A stretch of 64,000 nucleotides of DNA from Dyadobacter beijingensis DSM 21582 (GCF_000382205.1 NZ_KB907787.1:969176-1033175), one strand, 5' to 3'; positions 43,414-52,893 are shown, counted from the first letter of the stretch. Notes: generated from the sequence alone by a model not told the origin. Made by a program: numbers and translations.

Positions 43414-44484
43414 ATGTCAGATCAGCGCACAGAGTTTCTTTATAAGTACCTCAACAATGCTTCCCCTACCGGCTTTGAATCAACCGGTCAGCAGATATGG
43501 CTCGACTATATCAAGCCATATATTGAAGAACAGATTATCGACGTCTACGGAACCGCCGTGGGCGTGATCGGCCCGGGCCAGGATTACAAAGTGGTGATCG
43601 AGGCGCATTCCGACGAGATTTCATGGTTTGTGAACTACATTTCGGAGGATGGCTACATTCATGTTCGCCGCAATGGCGGCTCCGATGCGGCCATTGCGCC
43701 ATCCATGCGTGTGAACCTGCATACCGCCAAAGGCGTGGTGAAAGGTGTATTCGGCTGGCCGGCCATCCACGTGCGCGACACCGCCAAGGACCAGGTGCCC
43801 AAAGTGCACGAGCTGTTTATCGACGTGGGGGCCGCCAAAAAGGATGAAGTCCTCGAAATGGGCATTCACGTAGGCACGGTGGTGACTTTCGCCGACGGCC
43901 TCGATGAGCTGAATGACAAATATTACCTCGGCCGCGCGCTCGACAACCGCATGGGCGGATACATGATCGCGGAGGTGGCGCGTATGCTGCACGAGAACAA
44001 TGTGAAGTTGCCGTTTACATTATACGTGGTGAATGCGGTGCAGGAAGAAATCGGCCTGCGCGGCGCGGAAATGATCTCCCGCCGACTGAAACCCGATTTG
44101 GCGATCTGTACCGACGTGACGCACGACACGCAGTCGCCGATGTATAACAAAAAGGAACAAGGCGACCTAAAATGCGGCAATGGTCCGGTGATCTGCTACG
44201 GTCCGGCGGTACAAAACAATGTCCGCGACCTGCTGATCCGCGTGGCGGAGGAGAAAAACATCCCGTTCCAGCGCCAGGCAGTAAGCCGCTCGACCGGTAC
44301 CGATACGGATTCATTTGCTTACTCAACGGAAGGCATTGCATCCGCATTGATCTCATTACCATTAAAATACATGCACACGACCGTGGAAATGGTTTCCAAG
44401 GACGACGTGCAGAATGTGATACAACTCATGTACGACGTACTCCTTTCGCTGAAAGGCGGGGAGGATTTCCGTTACATTAAGTAA
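43414..44484 (+). CDS. M42-family glutamyl/broad aminopeptidase
   Basis: Cytoplasmic two-metal aminopeptidase of 356 residues that forms tetrahedral dodecamers in known members. Ligands and catalytic residues are visible in order: VVIEAHSDEISWFV (His, Asp), YLGRALDNRMGGYMI (bridging Asp), VVNAVQEEIGLRGAEM (catalytic Glu pair), AICTDVTHDTQSP (Asp) and PLKYMHTTVEM (His). It trims peptides released by proteasome-like proteases. It follows the HERIH gene by 35 nt and may share its transcript. A 10-bp hairpin (44491-44516) follows the stop. Confidence 0.93.
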   Translation: MSDQRTEFLYKYLNNASPTGFESTGQQIWLDYIKPYIEEQIIDVYGTAVGVIGPGQDYKVVIEAHSDEISWFVNYISEDGYIHVRRNGGSDAAIAPSMRVNLHTAKGVVKGVFGWPAIHVRDTAKDQVPKVHELFIDVGAAKKDEVLEMGIHVGTVVTFADGLDELNDKYYLGRALDNRMGGYMIAEVARMLHENNVKLPFTLYVVNAVQEEIGLRGAEMISRRLKPDLAICTDVTHDTQSPMYNKKEQGDLKCGNGPVICYGPAVQNNVRDLLIRVAEEKNIPFQRQAVSRSTGTDTDSFAYSTEGIASALISLPLKYMHTTVEMVSKDDVQNVIQLMYDVLLSLKGGEDFRYIK

Positions 44485-44490
44485 TGCACT

Positions 44491-44516
44491 AGCGGGGCTG
44501 TTATGGCAGCTCCGCT
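44491..44516 (+). terminator. Hairpin after the M42 gene (weak terminator candidate)
   Basis: AGCGGGGCTG (44491-44500) pairs with CAGCTCCGCT (44507-44516) with one G-U pair and a 6-nt loop. The following bases are AAACACACA, so no T-run is present and termination is doubtful. Confidence 0.3.
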
Positions 44517-44571
44517 AAACACACACCTTTCGTTAGGATACTTCATAACTTCATCAACTTACTGGAAAACA

Positions 44572-45624
44572 ATGGACAACAGGGCACGCGGGCGCGGGGC
44601 CGCTATCAACACGCGCAACAAATTCTTCAAGCACGAAATCGAATACACCTCCGAAGACTGGCAGCAGTGGGAAGATCCGGAGGTCAATCCCAAAACGCAA
44701 TTTATCGAAGAGGAATCCAAGACGCTCATGAGCGTTTCGGACAGCCCCGATCTGCCTGATTTTCATTCGATCAATCCCTACCGGGGTTGCGAACACGGCT
44801 GCATTTACTGCTATGCCCGCAACTCCCACGAGTACTGGGGCTTTTCGGCGGGGCTGGATTTCGAAACCAAAATTGTCGTGAAAAAGAATGCACCACAGCT
44901 TCTGGAAAAGCTTTTCAATTCCAAAAAGTGGGTGCCGCACCATATTCACATTTCAGGAAATACGGATTGCTACCAACCCGGCGAAAAAAAATACCGCATC
45001 ACGCGCCAGCTGCTGGAAATATGCCTGCGCTACCGGAACCCTGTCAGCATTCTCACCAAAAATGCATTGATACTCCGTGACCTGGATATACTGGAAAAAA
45101 TGGCCAGACTAAACCTCGTACACGCGGCATTATCAATCACTTCTCTGAATGAGGAATTGCGCAGCGCATTGGAACCTCGGACGGTGACGGGCAAACGCCG
45201 CTTGCAGGTACTTAAGACGCTCAGCGAAGCCGGAATTCCCACAGGCGTTATGACGGCTCCGATCATCCCCGGCCTGAACGACCAGGAAATACCCGCACTC
45301 ATCCAGGCCATTGCCGAAAACGGGGCATTATGGTCGCATTACACGGTTGTGCGGCTGAATGGGGCTATTTCAACCTTGTTCGAAGAGTGGATTAACCACC
45401 ATTTCCCCGATCGCGCGGCGAAGGTTTTGAACCAGATCAAAGAATGCCACGGCGGGGCGGTGAACGATTCGCGGTTTGGCATTCGAATGGTAGGAGAGGG
45501 CAGTTTCGCGGAGCATATCCGGCAGCTGCACGATCATTGCTGCCGCAAATACCTCGCCGGCCGGGAGCTGCCGCCTTTGGATACTTCGCAGTTTATGCGG
45601 GCCGGGCAGATGCGGCTTTTCTAG
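44572..45624 (+). CDS. PA0069-family radical SAM protein
   Basis: A 350-residue iron-sulfur enzyme of unknown reaction. The N-terminus RARGRGAAINTRNKF is the family's RGRGA signature. The [4Fe-4S] cluster site is CEHGCIYCYARNSHEYWGF (CxxxCxxC at about residues 74-81). The barrel continues with KKWVPHHIHISGNTDCYQPGEKKYRITRQ and a final VKECHGG-like segment (IKECHGGAVNDSRFG). I start at MDNRARGRG (44572), rejecting an upstream extension to 44503. Relatives look like spore photoproduct lyase in the barrel, so some are annotated as possible DNA-repair enzymes, but this is unproven. Confidence 0.9.
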   Translation: MDNRARGRGAAINTRNKFFKHEIEYTSEDWQQWEDPEVNPKTQFIEEESKTLMSVSDSPDLPDFHSINPYRGCEHGCIYCYARNSHEYWGFSAGLDFETKIVVKKNAPQLLEKLFNSKKWVPHHIHISGNTDCYQPGEKKYRITRQLLEICLRYRNPVSILTKNALILRDLDILEKMARLNLVHAALSITSLNEELRSALEPRTVTGKRRLQVLKTLSEAGIPTGVMTAPIIPGLNDQEIPALIQAIAENGALWSHYTVVRLNGAISTLFEEWINHHFPDRAAKVLNQIKECHGGAVNDSRFGIRMVGEGSFAEHIRQLHDHCCRKYLAGRELPPLDTSQFMRAGQMRLF

Positions 45625-45625
45625 T

Positions 45626-45661
45626 TTTTAATGCCGCTGCGGTGCCTTCGTGGCATTAAAA
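45626..45661. repeat. Inverted repeat before the NamZ-like gene
   Basis: TTTTAATGCC (45626-45635) and GGCATTAAAA (45652-45661) are exact complements around a 16-nt loop. The repeat lies right after the radical SAM stop and 30 nt before the next start. The T-run precedes the stem on the + strand, so it is not a normal + strand terminator. Confidence 0.45.
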
Positions 45662-45691
45662 CCCTAATTTGCCATTCCTAAATCTGACTCC

Positions 45692-46954
45692 ATGAAAACA
45701 ATAGCCCTGGCCATAGGCCTTACAGCCGCATTAGGCCTCAATAGCAACTGCGTTAACACCACTTCCCAGAAAAGCCCGGCCATGGCCGATTCGCTGTCGG
45801 CAGCGCCCGAAGACCTGCTGAAAGCCAAAGGCCCGACCACCGGTGCTGATCAAACGTCGCAATATCTCGACTATCTGAAAGGGAAAAAAGTAGGTATTTT
45901 GGTCAACCAGACCTCCATTATCGGTACCAAACCGATCGTGGACAGCCTCGTGGCACTCGGCGTGAACATCGTCACCATTTTCGGCCCCGAGCACGGTTTC
46001 CGTGGCACGGCGAGCAATGGCGATAAGGTCGGCGACAGCGTCGATCCGAAAACCGGCATTCCGGCCATTTCGCTGTACGGCAAGTTGAAAAAGCCCACCA
46101 AAGAGCAAATGGCGGCTATCGATCTGATGATTTTCGACATTCAGGATGTGGGTGCGCGCTTCTACACGTACATTAACACGCTCGGGCACGTGATGGAAGC
46201 CTGCGCGGAGAACAACAAGGAAATGCTCATCCTCGACCGACCCAACCCGAACGGTTTCCTCGTCGACGGCCCGGTGCTGGAAGACCATTTGCATTCAGGG
46301 ATCGGAATGTACAAAATCCCCATTTCACACGGTCTCACGATAGCTGAATTCGCCCGGATGATCAACGGCGAAGGCTGGCTGCCCAACAAGATGCAATGCA
46401 GACTGAAGATCATCAAGGTAGCGAATTACACCCACGATACGCCTTACGTGCTGCCCGTCATGCCGTCGCCGAACCTTAACACGCAGCAATCAGTGATGCT
46501 TTACCCGCATATCTGCCCGTTCGAAGGCACCATTCTCAGCCAGGGACGCGGCACGTACATGCCTTTTACAGTACTTGGCGCGCCGCTCCTGAAAGGGAAA
46601 TACGACTTCTCATTTACCCCGCACAGCATCAAAGGCATGAGTGAAACGCCGCTGCACCAGGACAAGGAATGCTACGGCCTCGATTTGCGTAAATACGATT
46701 TGAAGGACATCCGTAAATCGGGGAAACTGAACCTGAAATGGCTCATCGAACTCTACAATGCCTATCCCGACAAGGAGAAGTTTTTCGATATGAGCCAAAG
46801 CAAGCAAATGGGCAACTTCGACAAACTTTCCGGCACCGAAAACCTTAAAAAGCAGATCATCGCCGGTGCCTCCGAAGAAGAGATCCGCAAAAGCTGGGAG
46901 CCCGGTCTGGGGCAGTACAAGGAAATGCGAAAGAAATATCTGCTCTACCCCTGA
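45692..46954 (+). CDS. DUF1343 exo-beta-N-acetylmuramidase (NamZ-like)
   Basis: Exported enzyme predicted to release MurNAc from the ends of peptidoglycan fragments, a role established for family members called NamZ. The 420 residues start with a signal sequence that has a Cys near residue 20 (LNSNC), which does not fit a standard lipobox well. Family blocks follow: KGKKVGILVNQTSI, IVTIFGPEHGFRG, DIQDVGARFYTYINTLGHVMEA, ILDRPNPNGFLVDGP, ISHGLTIAEFARMIN, VMPSPNLNTQQSVMLYPHICPFEGT and QGRGTYMPFTVLGAPLL. It probably serves cell-wall recycling. It stands alone, 67 nt after the radical SAM gene. Confidence 0.88.
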   Translation: MKTIALAIGLTAALGLNSNCVNTTSQKSPAMADSLSAAPEDLLKAKGPTTGADQTSQYLDYLKGKKVGILVNQTSIIGTKPIVDSLVALGVNIVTIFGPEHGFRGTASNGDKVGDSVDPKTGIPAISLYGKLKKPTKEQMAAIDLMIFDIQDVGARFYTYINTLGHVMEACAENNKEMLILDRPNPNGFLVDGPVLEDHLHSGIGMYKIPISHGLTIAEFARMINGEGWLPNKMQCRLKIIKVANYTHDTPYVLPVMPSPNLNTQQSVMLYPHICPFEGTILSQGRGTYMPFTVLGAPLLKGKYDFSFTPHSIKGMSETPLHQDKECYGLDLRKYDLKDIRKSGKLNLKWLIELYNAYPDKEKFFDMSQSKQMGNFDKLSGTENLKKQIIAGASEEEIRKSWEPGLGQYKEMRKKYLLYP

Positions 46955-47425
46955 CCGCTGACCACTCCTGACTACAAGTAACAATTAATGACAACAATTG
47001 ACTAATCGCGGCCGAAAACAAAACATCCCAGGGATAATTCCCGGGGATGTTCAATTATTCTCAACGATATTTAATTAAAAACTGGTACGCGATTTAGTTT
47101 AGGTTTGTACTCTTTATGTCGTGTGCGCCTGAGGAACAGATGTGTGCATAATGCTCAGTATCATGCCAAATGCTCATTCGACCGTAATTACGTTTGTCGC
47201 GATAAAACAGATGCCTGGACCTCAGAAAAATTTCTCAAAATTGAATGAAGCCCAGGCTTTCTGTCGGGGTAAAATATATAGTTACTAAATAGAAGAGGGT
47301 GTTTACGTGTTATAAAATTACTTCGCACGTGGGTCCTCGGCAAATCTAAGGGGTGAACTGTAAGTTTTTTGGGGTGAAGTCCGGGAAAGTGTAAGTAACC
47401 GTTTTTTAGCGGTCGGTTCGAGTTA
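46955..47425. other. Non-coding stretch between the NamZ-like gene and the LytTR regulator
   Basis: This 471-nt AT-rich region lies between convergent stops. It holds a hairpin with arms at 47022-47029 and 47044-47051 that may terminate the NamZ-like transcript. An isolated TAGGTTTG (-7-like) is at 47100-47107 on the + strand, and a 6-bp pair GCCTGG (47213-47218) with CCAGGC (47252-47257). I see no credible reading frame. A short non-coding RNA starting near 47114 is possible but weakly supported because no -33 element is present. Confidence 0.55.
47022..47051. terminator. Hairpin after the NamZ-like gene (terminator candidate)
   Basis: AACATCCC (47022-47029) pairs with GGGATGTT (47044-47051), loop of 14 nt. 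The following TCAATTATTC is only partly T-rich, so efficiency is uncertain. Confidence 0.4.
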
Positions 47426-48160
47426 TCAGGAGAAAGTTTTGATGCGACTAAGTAGCTCGGCCCGGTTGTCGTTCGTGATGGGAATTTCGATGTCGTTGAT
47501 CATCACATGCACGTAATCAATGCCCGTAATGGCATTCAGGTTGATGATAAACGATTTGTGGACGCGGAAGAAGTAGTTGCTCGGGAGCTGCTGGAGCATG
47601 TTTTTGAGCGTCTCGCGGATGGTATATTTTTTCTTGGTGGTATGCAGTTCCAGGTAGTTGTCGTCGCTGCGGATATAGAGAATGTCCGTCAGCATGATCT
47701 TGGTAAACAGGTGTTTTTCTTTGATGAACAGGGCGTCCTTGATCACCGTCGTGTCCTCTTTTTCCTCCGAAGTAGTTTCACCTGCCAATGCAGCCAGGCG
47801 ATAGTTCTTCAAAGCCAGTTTCACAGCCGTGTACACGGTGATTTTCTGGAAAGGTTTTTGTAAAAATGCGTGCGGGGCCGCCTGCAGCGCCGCATTCACG
47901 ACCGCAATGTCCTCGTGGGCGGAAAGGAACAGGAATGGGATTTTGAAATTCTCACGAATGTAATCCGCCAGGTCGATGCCGGTTTGGTAGCCGTTCAGGT
48001 TGATGTCCAGCACGGCCAGGTGAAACACCTTGCTGTTCAGTATTTCGGTTGCAGCCGTATAGTCTGTTGCGATATCATTTGCCTCGTAGCCAAAGCCGTT
48101 TAGCAGAAATTGGAGATGTTTCGCAATGATAAAGTCGTCTTCAACGATTAGAATGTTCAT
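47426..48160 (-). CDS. LytTR-family response regulator
   Basis: Two-component regulator of 244 residues. The receiver domain has acidic residues Glu7-Asp8-Asp9, phospho-acceptor Asp52 in VLDINLNGYQTG, Ser80 in LFLSAHED and Lys102 in FLQKPFQ. The LytTR DNA-binding domain covers about 145-244: TKIMLTDILYIRSDDNYLELHTT, then FFRVHKSFIINLNAITGI and IPITNDNR, the standard family pattern. No histidine kinase is adjacent. It faces away from the DUF4331 cluster across a 577-nt intergenic region, so it could regulate that cluster, but nothing in the sequence proves it. Confidence 0.93.
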   Translation of the reverse strand: MNILIVEDDFIIAKHLQFLLNGFGYEANDIATDYTAATEILNSKVFHLAVLDINLNGYQTGIDLADYIRENFKIPFLFLSAHEDIAVVNAALQAAPHAFLQKPFQKITVYTAVKLALKNYRLAALAGETTSEEKEDTTVIKDALFIKEKHLFTKIMLTDILYIRSDDNYLELHTTKKKYTIRETLKNMLQQLPSNYFFRVHKSFIINLNAITGIDYVHVMINDIEIPITNDNRAELLSRIKTFS

Positions 48161-48737
48161 TTTAGGTATAAATAGTCAGCCTTGCCCGCCTTTAATTGAG
48201 ATGTGAAATGGTTAATGCTTAGGAGCATTTCCGGCACCGGTCCGATTTTGGTATACAAATAATAAGATAATATACGAATTAATTGCAAAGAGCGATTGAG
48301 GGACTGTGTCGAATTATCTGCTGTGAAGAGGGTATAGGAGTAACCAGGCTTTAAATTAAAGGCAAAATAGGCTCTTCCACAAATGTTTGTGCAATTGTAG
48401 CAATAGTTTTATCTATATCCATTAACTGCGACAATTTGTTTTTAATTTGAAATATTTAATTTAATATTCGGATAGTGATATAGAGGCGCTTTTGTTACCT
48501 GTATGTTTTTTTTCCTTCTGAGACATCCGGCCACACTCCGGCCGTCGTATATCTGTCCGAATGGTTGTTAACACCACCAGTGCCCTTCGTTAATAGTTGC
48601 TTGTAATCTGCCGTACTTCCGGCAGCGGTCAGCTTTTCCCGGGATTCCGTCTTTTCACGACGGGGTTTGCATCGATGTTTTTCTCGCTTTTACGATCACT
48701 TTTTCAGTTTAACGCTACTGTTTTAAACTTCTACCAC
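48161..48737. other. Long divergent intergenic region and hairpin-rich leader of the DUF4331 cluster
   Basis: This 577-nt non-coding region lies between the LytTR regulator (-) and the first DUF4331 gene (+). The left part is AT-rich and has a 14-bp inverted repeat CACAAA-TG-TTTGTG at 48378-48391. The right part can form three GC-rich hairpins in the predicted leader RNA: CGGCC/GGCCG (48528-48544), CTGCCG/CGGCAG (48608-48625) and CCGTC/GACGG (48647-48663). No T-run follows them. A frame open from 48597 begins at TTG and has no family similarity. Confidence 0.55.
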
Positions 48738-50495
48738 ATGCAAGTTTCTATGTTGGACCCTTGCAGGTTCAGGACCCTGTTCCTGTGCCTGTTAATGCTG
48801 CCCTGCGCGCTGGGCAGTCTGGCCTCGAGTCACCGGGAGGCACCGCTTATTTCCAATGATCCGCTTGCCGACAACACGGATTTATACGCGTTCAAGAGCC
48901 CCGATGACCCCAATTCCATTACGATTATCGCCAATTACATCCCGTTCGAATCGCCCGAGGGTGGGCCCAACTATTTCAATTTCGGGCCCAATGTCCGTTA
49001 CGAGATCCACATCAAAAACAAGGCAGGAACGCCTGGCGATGATATTACCTACCGCTTTACGTTTTCCAGCACCAACGAAGACCCAACCACGTTTTTCAAC
49101 ATCCGGCTGGGCAAGCAGAACCTCAAAACCACCTATAAATGCGAGAAAAGTACGGACGGCGGCCAGACTTTCACCACTATCATCGCCAGCGGCGTAGTGC
49201 CTCCGAACAACATCGGGCCGCGTTCGATCGAGGGAAAAACGGTGGGATTGGAAGCACCGGACTACAATTCGCTCGTGGAGAATGCCATCGCGACGGCTTC
49301 CAGCGGTGAAAAGGTGTTCTGCGGGCCTGTCGACGATCCGTTTTTCGTAGACCTGGCGGGCGCGTTCGACGCGGGTAATTTCCGGCCGGAAGGCAACAGT
49401 ACCAATGCCCCCAAAGACGGCCTTGCCCGCTTCAATGTGCACACAATCGCATTAAAAATCCCCGTTAACCTCCTGCAAAAAGACGGCAAAAACGTAGGCC
49501 AGGCTTCCAGCATCCTCGACCCCGACTACGTGATCGGCGTGTGGGCATCGGCCAGCCGGCAGATGATCAAGACGCTTTACAACGGCGGTGACGTGGGTTA
49601 CGACGGTCAGTATGTGCAGGTGTCTCGCCTGGGCATGCCGCTCACCAATGAGGCCGTGATCCCGCTGGGCATGAAGGACAAGTGGAACTCGGTAACCCCT
49701 TACGGCGGTAACGATCTGCAATTTGCCCCATACTTCAAAAACCCCGAGCTGGCATTATACATGGACGACTCGCAGTTCGGTACCGCGGTGCCGTCTCTGA
49801 GCGCATTGCGCATTCAGGCCAACTCGCTCGGCGCATTCGATTTCCGGAACGGCAAACCCGGTTTGTATGGGTTGAAAGGCAGCTCGGCGTTGACTGGCAC
49901 CGCGCTGGACGACGCCGTATTCGGTACGCTGCTGCTGCCTGACAATGCAAGCCCGAGGGCAGTGGATTTGTTGCCGATATTCTTTACCGGCGTGCCCAAC
50001 GTCATCCCTTATCAACTGGCGACAGGAAAAGGAAATAATCCGCTGGCGAAAGGCAAGCCATTCATTCACAACTTCCTGCCGACGCTCGGCGATATGCTGC
50101 GGCTGAACATGGCAGTGCCCGCCACGCCGCGTAACGATCCGAAATTCAGTCCGCTGGGGCTGGTACAGGCGGCGGTGCTCGGCATTACCGACCCGGCCTA
50201 CAACGGCAACACCGACCTGCAATGGATACCGAACATGGATGGTTTCCCCAACGGGCGGAGGCTGGAAGACGATGTGACCACGATCGAGCTGCAAGCCGTA
50301 TCGGGCGTGGTACTGGCAGCGGTAGGGCTCTTTTACGACGACGCTACCCCGCAGGCACCGGTTTCGCAACAGCTGCTGAATGTACTCACATTCACCGCCG
50401 GACCTACCAAAAACGACGCGCCTTTGAAAGGCAGCTTCCCGTACCTGGCGAACCCGTGGAGAGGATATGATTATCCCGAAAAAGCCCGCTTCTGA
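48738..50495 (+). CDS. DUF4331 family exported protein (first copy)
   Basis: Function unknown. The 585-residue protein begins with a signal peptide (LCLLMLPCALGSLA), placing the mature N-terminus at or near SSHREAPLI, a conserved motif of DUF4331. The body has the DUF4331 blocks DPLADNTDLYAFKSPDDPN, YIPFESPEGGPNYFNFG, VRYEIHIKN and YRFTF, then NIRLGKQNLKTTYKC, GPVDDPFFVDLAGAFD and ALYMDDSQFGTAVPS. It lacks the C-terminal extension and T9SS sorting domain of the next gene, so it may remain periplasmic. The start at 48738 is chosen; 48750 is an alternative. It precedes the second copy by 25 nt. Confidence 0.88.
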   Translation: MQVSMLDPCRFRTLFLCLLMLPCALGSLASSHREAPLISNDPLADNTDLYAFKSPDDPNSITIIANYIPFESPEGGPNYFNFGPNVRYEIHIKNKAGTPGDDITYRFTFSSTNEDPTTFFNIRLGKQNLKTTYKCEKSTDGGQTFTTIIASGVVPPNNIGPRSIEGKTVGLEAPDYNSLVENAIATASSGEKVFCGPVDDPFFVDLAGAFDAGNFRPEGNSTNAPKDGLARFNVHTIALKIPVNLLQKDGKNVGQASSILDPDYVIGVWASASRQMIKTLYNGGDVGYDGQYVQVSRLGMPLTNEAVIPLGMKDKWNSVTPYGGNDLQFAPYFKNPELALYMDDSQFGTAVPSLSALRIQANSLGAFDFRNGKPGLYGLKGSSALTGTALDDAVFGTLLLPDNASPRAVDLLPIFFTGVPNVIPYQLATGKGNNPLAKGKPFIHNFLPTLGDMLRLNMAVPATPRNDPKFSPLGLVQAAVLGITDPAYNGNTDLQWIPNMDGFPNGRRLEDDVTTIELQAVSGVVLAAVGLFYDDATPQAPVSQQLLNVLTFTAGPTKNDAPLKGSFPYLANPWRGYDYPEKARF

Positions 50496-50520
50496 TCCCA
50501 CACTTTTATCGAAAAACAAC

Positions 50521-52824
50521 ATGAAAAATCTTCTGTATCTGATAGGGGTCCTGGCGATCATGTGCGGCGTGAGCACGCAATCCATGGCATCGTCGCACCG
50601 GGAAGCCCCGCTTATTTCGACCGACCCGTTGGCGGATAACACCGACGTGTACGCTTTCAAAAGCCCGGTCAACAAGGAAAACATCGTGCTCGTGGCGAAC
50701 TACATTCCGTTCGAGCACCCGGCAGGCGGTCCCAACTGGTATTCGTTCGGTGAAAACATCCGCTACGAAATCCATGTGGATAACAATGCAGGCACGCCCG
50801 GAGCGGATATTATCTACCGCTTTACTTTCAAGAAGATGAATGAAGATCCGTCGACATTCTTCCTGATCCGTTTGGGCAAGGAAAACCTGAAAACCACCTA
50901 CACCTGCGAACGCAGCACCGACGGCGGCCACAGCTTCTCCACCATCGTGTCCAACGGCATTGTACCACCGCCGAATATCGGTCCCCGGTCGATCAAGAGC
51001 ACACCGGTAGGATTGGGTTCGGAGTATAATGCATTGGTGGACAAGGCGATCATGACCGCCAGTACGGGCGAGAAGATATTTGCCGGTCCGGTAGACGACC
51101 CGTTCTTTGTGGACCTGGGCGGTATTTTCGACCTCGGTAATGTGCGTAAAAGCGGTGCGCGGGATGGTGTGGCCAAATTCAACTGTCACTCGATCGTGAT
51201 CGAAGTGCCGGTGGCTACTTTGCAAAAAAGCCATAAAACCGTCGCCGAAGCGAGCAATATCCTCGATCCCGACTATGTGATCGGCGTATATGCTTCTTCG
51301 AGCCGGAAGAAAATTACGACACTTTACGGCGGCGGCGACGTGGGCTACGATGGCGAATGGGTACAAGTATCGCGCCTCGGCATGCCGCTGACGAACGAAG
51401 CGGTGATCCCCATCGGCATGAAAGACAAATGGAATGCGACCTCGCCGGCTAATGACCTGCAATTTGCCAAATACTTCACCAACCCCGAGCTGGCATTGTA
51501 TATGGACGACTCGCAGTTCGGCGGCGCCGTACCGGGCCTGGCCCCTTTGCGTATTCAAAGCAAATCCCTGGGTTCGTTCGACTTCCGCAATGGTAAAGCA
51601 GGTTTGTATGGGTTAAAAGGCAGCCCGGCGCTGGACGGTACCGCATTGTCGGAAGCCGCATTCGGTAGCGTGCTGCTGCCTGACGCTACCAGCCCGCGGG
51701 CCGTGGATATCCTGCCGATCTTCTACACCGGCGTGCCCAACCTGCCGCCATACCAGTTGGCAACCGGCAAGGCAGGAAACCCGTTGGCAGCAGGTAAGCC
51801 ATTCATTCACAATTTTTTACCGACATTGGGCGACTGGCTGCGGCTGAATATGGCCGTTCCCGCCACGCCGCGTAACGATCCGAAATTCAGCTCTCTGGGC
51901 CTTGTACAGGCAGCGGCACTCGGCCTCACCGACCCGGCTTACAATGGCAACAAAGATCTGCAATGGATTCCCAACATGGACGGCTTCCCCAATGGACGCC
52001 GCCTGGAAGACGATGTGACGACGATCGAGCTGCAAGCGGTAGGCGGGGTAGTACTCGCAGCCGTGGGCCTCTGGTACGACGACTTCGTGCCGGGGACCAG
52101 CACCAGCCCGGTAACGCCGCAACTGGTGAATGTGCTTTCGTTCAATGCAGGTGTGACCAAAAACGACACAACGCTGAAATCCAGCTTCCCGTACCTGCAA
52201 AACCCATGGCCAGGTTTCCGTGGCCCGAGCTACGAAGGCCCCGGCCCGGTTTCGATGGAGCCATTGGCTGTGACGATCAACAATTTCGACTGTCTCACCG
52301 GCAGCTTCATGTTCGGCCACACAGGAGGCGTACCGGGTAATACGGTGGAATATTCCGCGGCTGGCGTCGTAAATGGCGGTTGGAGCACGATGGTGAGCCG
52401 TAAGGTGGAGCCGGAGCTGTTCAAAGATAACAATAGCAGCGGTGTACTGTGGCTCAAAGCACGCTACGTAGGCGACCCATCGTCGGAAGTGACGATGAAA
52501 TTCGACTTCCGCGCTTATTGCGGCAGCAAAACATGGCGCCAGGGCGTGTCGGAAGCCGACGAGCAGGCCGTGCCATTGAGTGCGGTCGTGATGGGTAACC
52601 CCAGCACGAGCGATGAAGTGGTGATCGAAATTCGCGGTGCCGGCGGAAAATCCGTCCGCCTCGATCTGGCAAACAACAAAGGCCAGGTGATCGGTCATCA
52701 GTCGATCGCGAAAGCCAGTGCCAATGAAAGGCGCGTTGTGAAGCTGAGTGGCCAGCCGGGCATTTACTTCGTGCGGATCACTACGGCGAATGACCGTTAC
52801 ACAGTAAAAGTTTTGAGAAAATAG
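50521..52824 (+). CDS. DUF4331 family protein with C-terminal T9SS sorting domain (second copy)
   Basis: A 767-residue paralogue of the preceding protein. After the signal peptide (STQSMA) the mature protein again begins SSHREAPLIS. The DUF4331 region (to about residue 560) closely follows the first copy, including GPVDDPFFVDLGGIFD and KPFIHNFLPTLGDWLRLNMAVPATPRNDPKF. It then adds about 200 residues: a beta domain containing FDCLTGSFMFGHTGG, and a final T9SS type A sorting domain with GNPSTSDEVVIEI, LDLANNKGQVI and GIYFVRITTANDRYTVKVLRK, listed here in parts. So this copy is probably secreted to the surface. A terminator follows, and the TPR gene comes next. Confidence 0.88.
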   Translation: MKNLLYLIGVLAIMCGVSTQSMASSHREAPLISTDPLADNTDVYAFKSPVNKENIVLVANYIPFEHPAGGPNWYSFGENIRYEIHVDNNAGTPGADIIYRFTFKKMNEDPSTFFLIRLGKENLKTTYTCERSTDGGHSFSTIVSNGIVPPPNIGPRSIKSTPVGLGSEYNALVDKAIMTASTGEKIFAGPVDDPFFVDLGGIFDLGNVRKSGARDGVAKFNCHSIVIEVPVATLQKSHKTVAEASNILDPDYVIGVYASSSRKKITTLYGGGDVGYDGEWVQVSRLGMPLTNEAVIPIGMKDKWNATSPANDLQFAKYFTNPELALYMDDSQFGGAVPGLAPLRIQSKSLGSFDFRNGKAGLYGLKGSPALDGTALSEAAFGSVLLPDATSPRAVDILPIFYTGVPNLPPYQLATGKAGNPLAAGKPFIHNFLPTLGDWLRLNMAVPATPRNDPKFSSLGLVQAAALGLTDPAYNGNKDLQWIPNMDGFPNGRRLEDDVTTIELQAVGGVVLAAVGLWYDDFVPGTSTSPVTPQLVNVLSFNAGVTKNDTTLKSSFPYLQNPWPGFRGPSYEGPGPVSMEPLAVTINNFDCLTGSFMFGHTGGVPGNTVEYSAAGVVNGGWSTMVSRKVEPELFKDNNSSGVLWLKARYVGDPSSEVTMKFDFRAYCGSKTWRQGVSEADEQAVPLSAVVMGNPSTSDEVVIEIRGAGGKSVRLDLANNKGQVIGHQSIAKASANERRVVKLSGQPGIYFVRITTANDRYTVKVLRK

Positions 52825-52834
52825 GTAAAACCCG

Positions 52835-52861
52835 AAGCCGGGGACAAGTGCCCCGGCTTTT
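52835..52861 (+). terminator. Hairpin terminator after the second DUF4331 gene
   Basis: AAGCCGGGG (52835-52843) pairs with CCCCGGCTT (52851-52859), 7-nt loop, followed by TT and AT to give a T4 run (52858-52861). It may reduce rather than stop reading into the TPR gene 32 nt downstream. Confidence 0.75.
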
Positions 52862-52893
52862 ATCAATCCTTCCGCATTAAACCTGATCAAATC

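Noticed and set aside
47100..47107. TAGGTTTG as the promoter of a non-coding RNA
   Set aside because: No -33 element and no gene or clear terminator follows on the + strand.
48597..48737. N-terminal extension of the first DUF4331 gene starting at TTG
   Set aside because: The extended protein hides the signal peptide behind 47 unrelated residues, and the region looks like leader RNA with hairpins.
50506..51558. 350-codon minus-strand frame opposite the second DUF4331 gene, with similar frames opposite the first copy
   Set aside because: The frames occur in both paralogues because the sense sequences are alike; they carry no family features.
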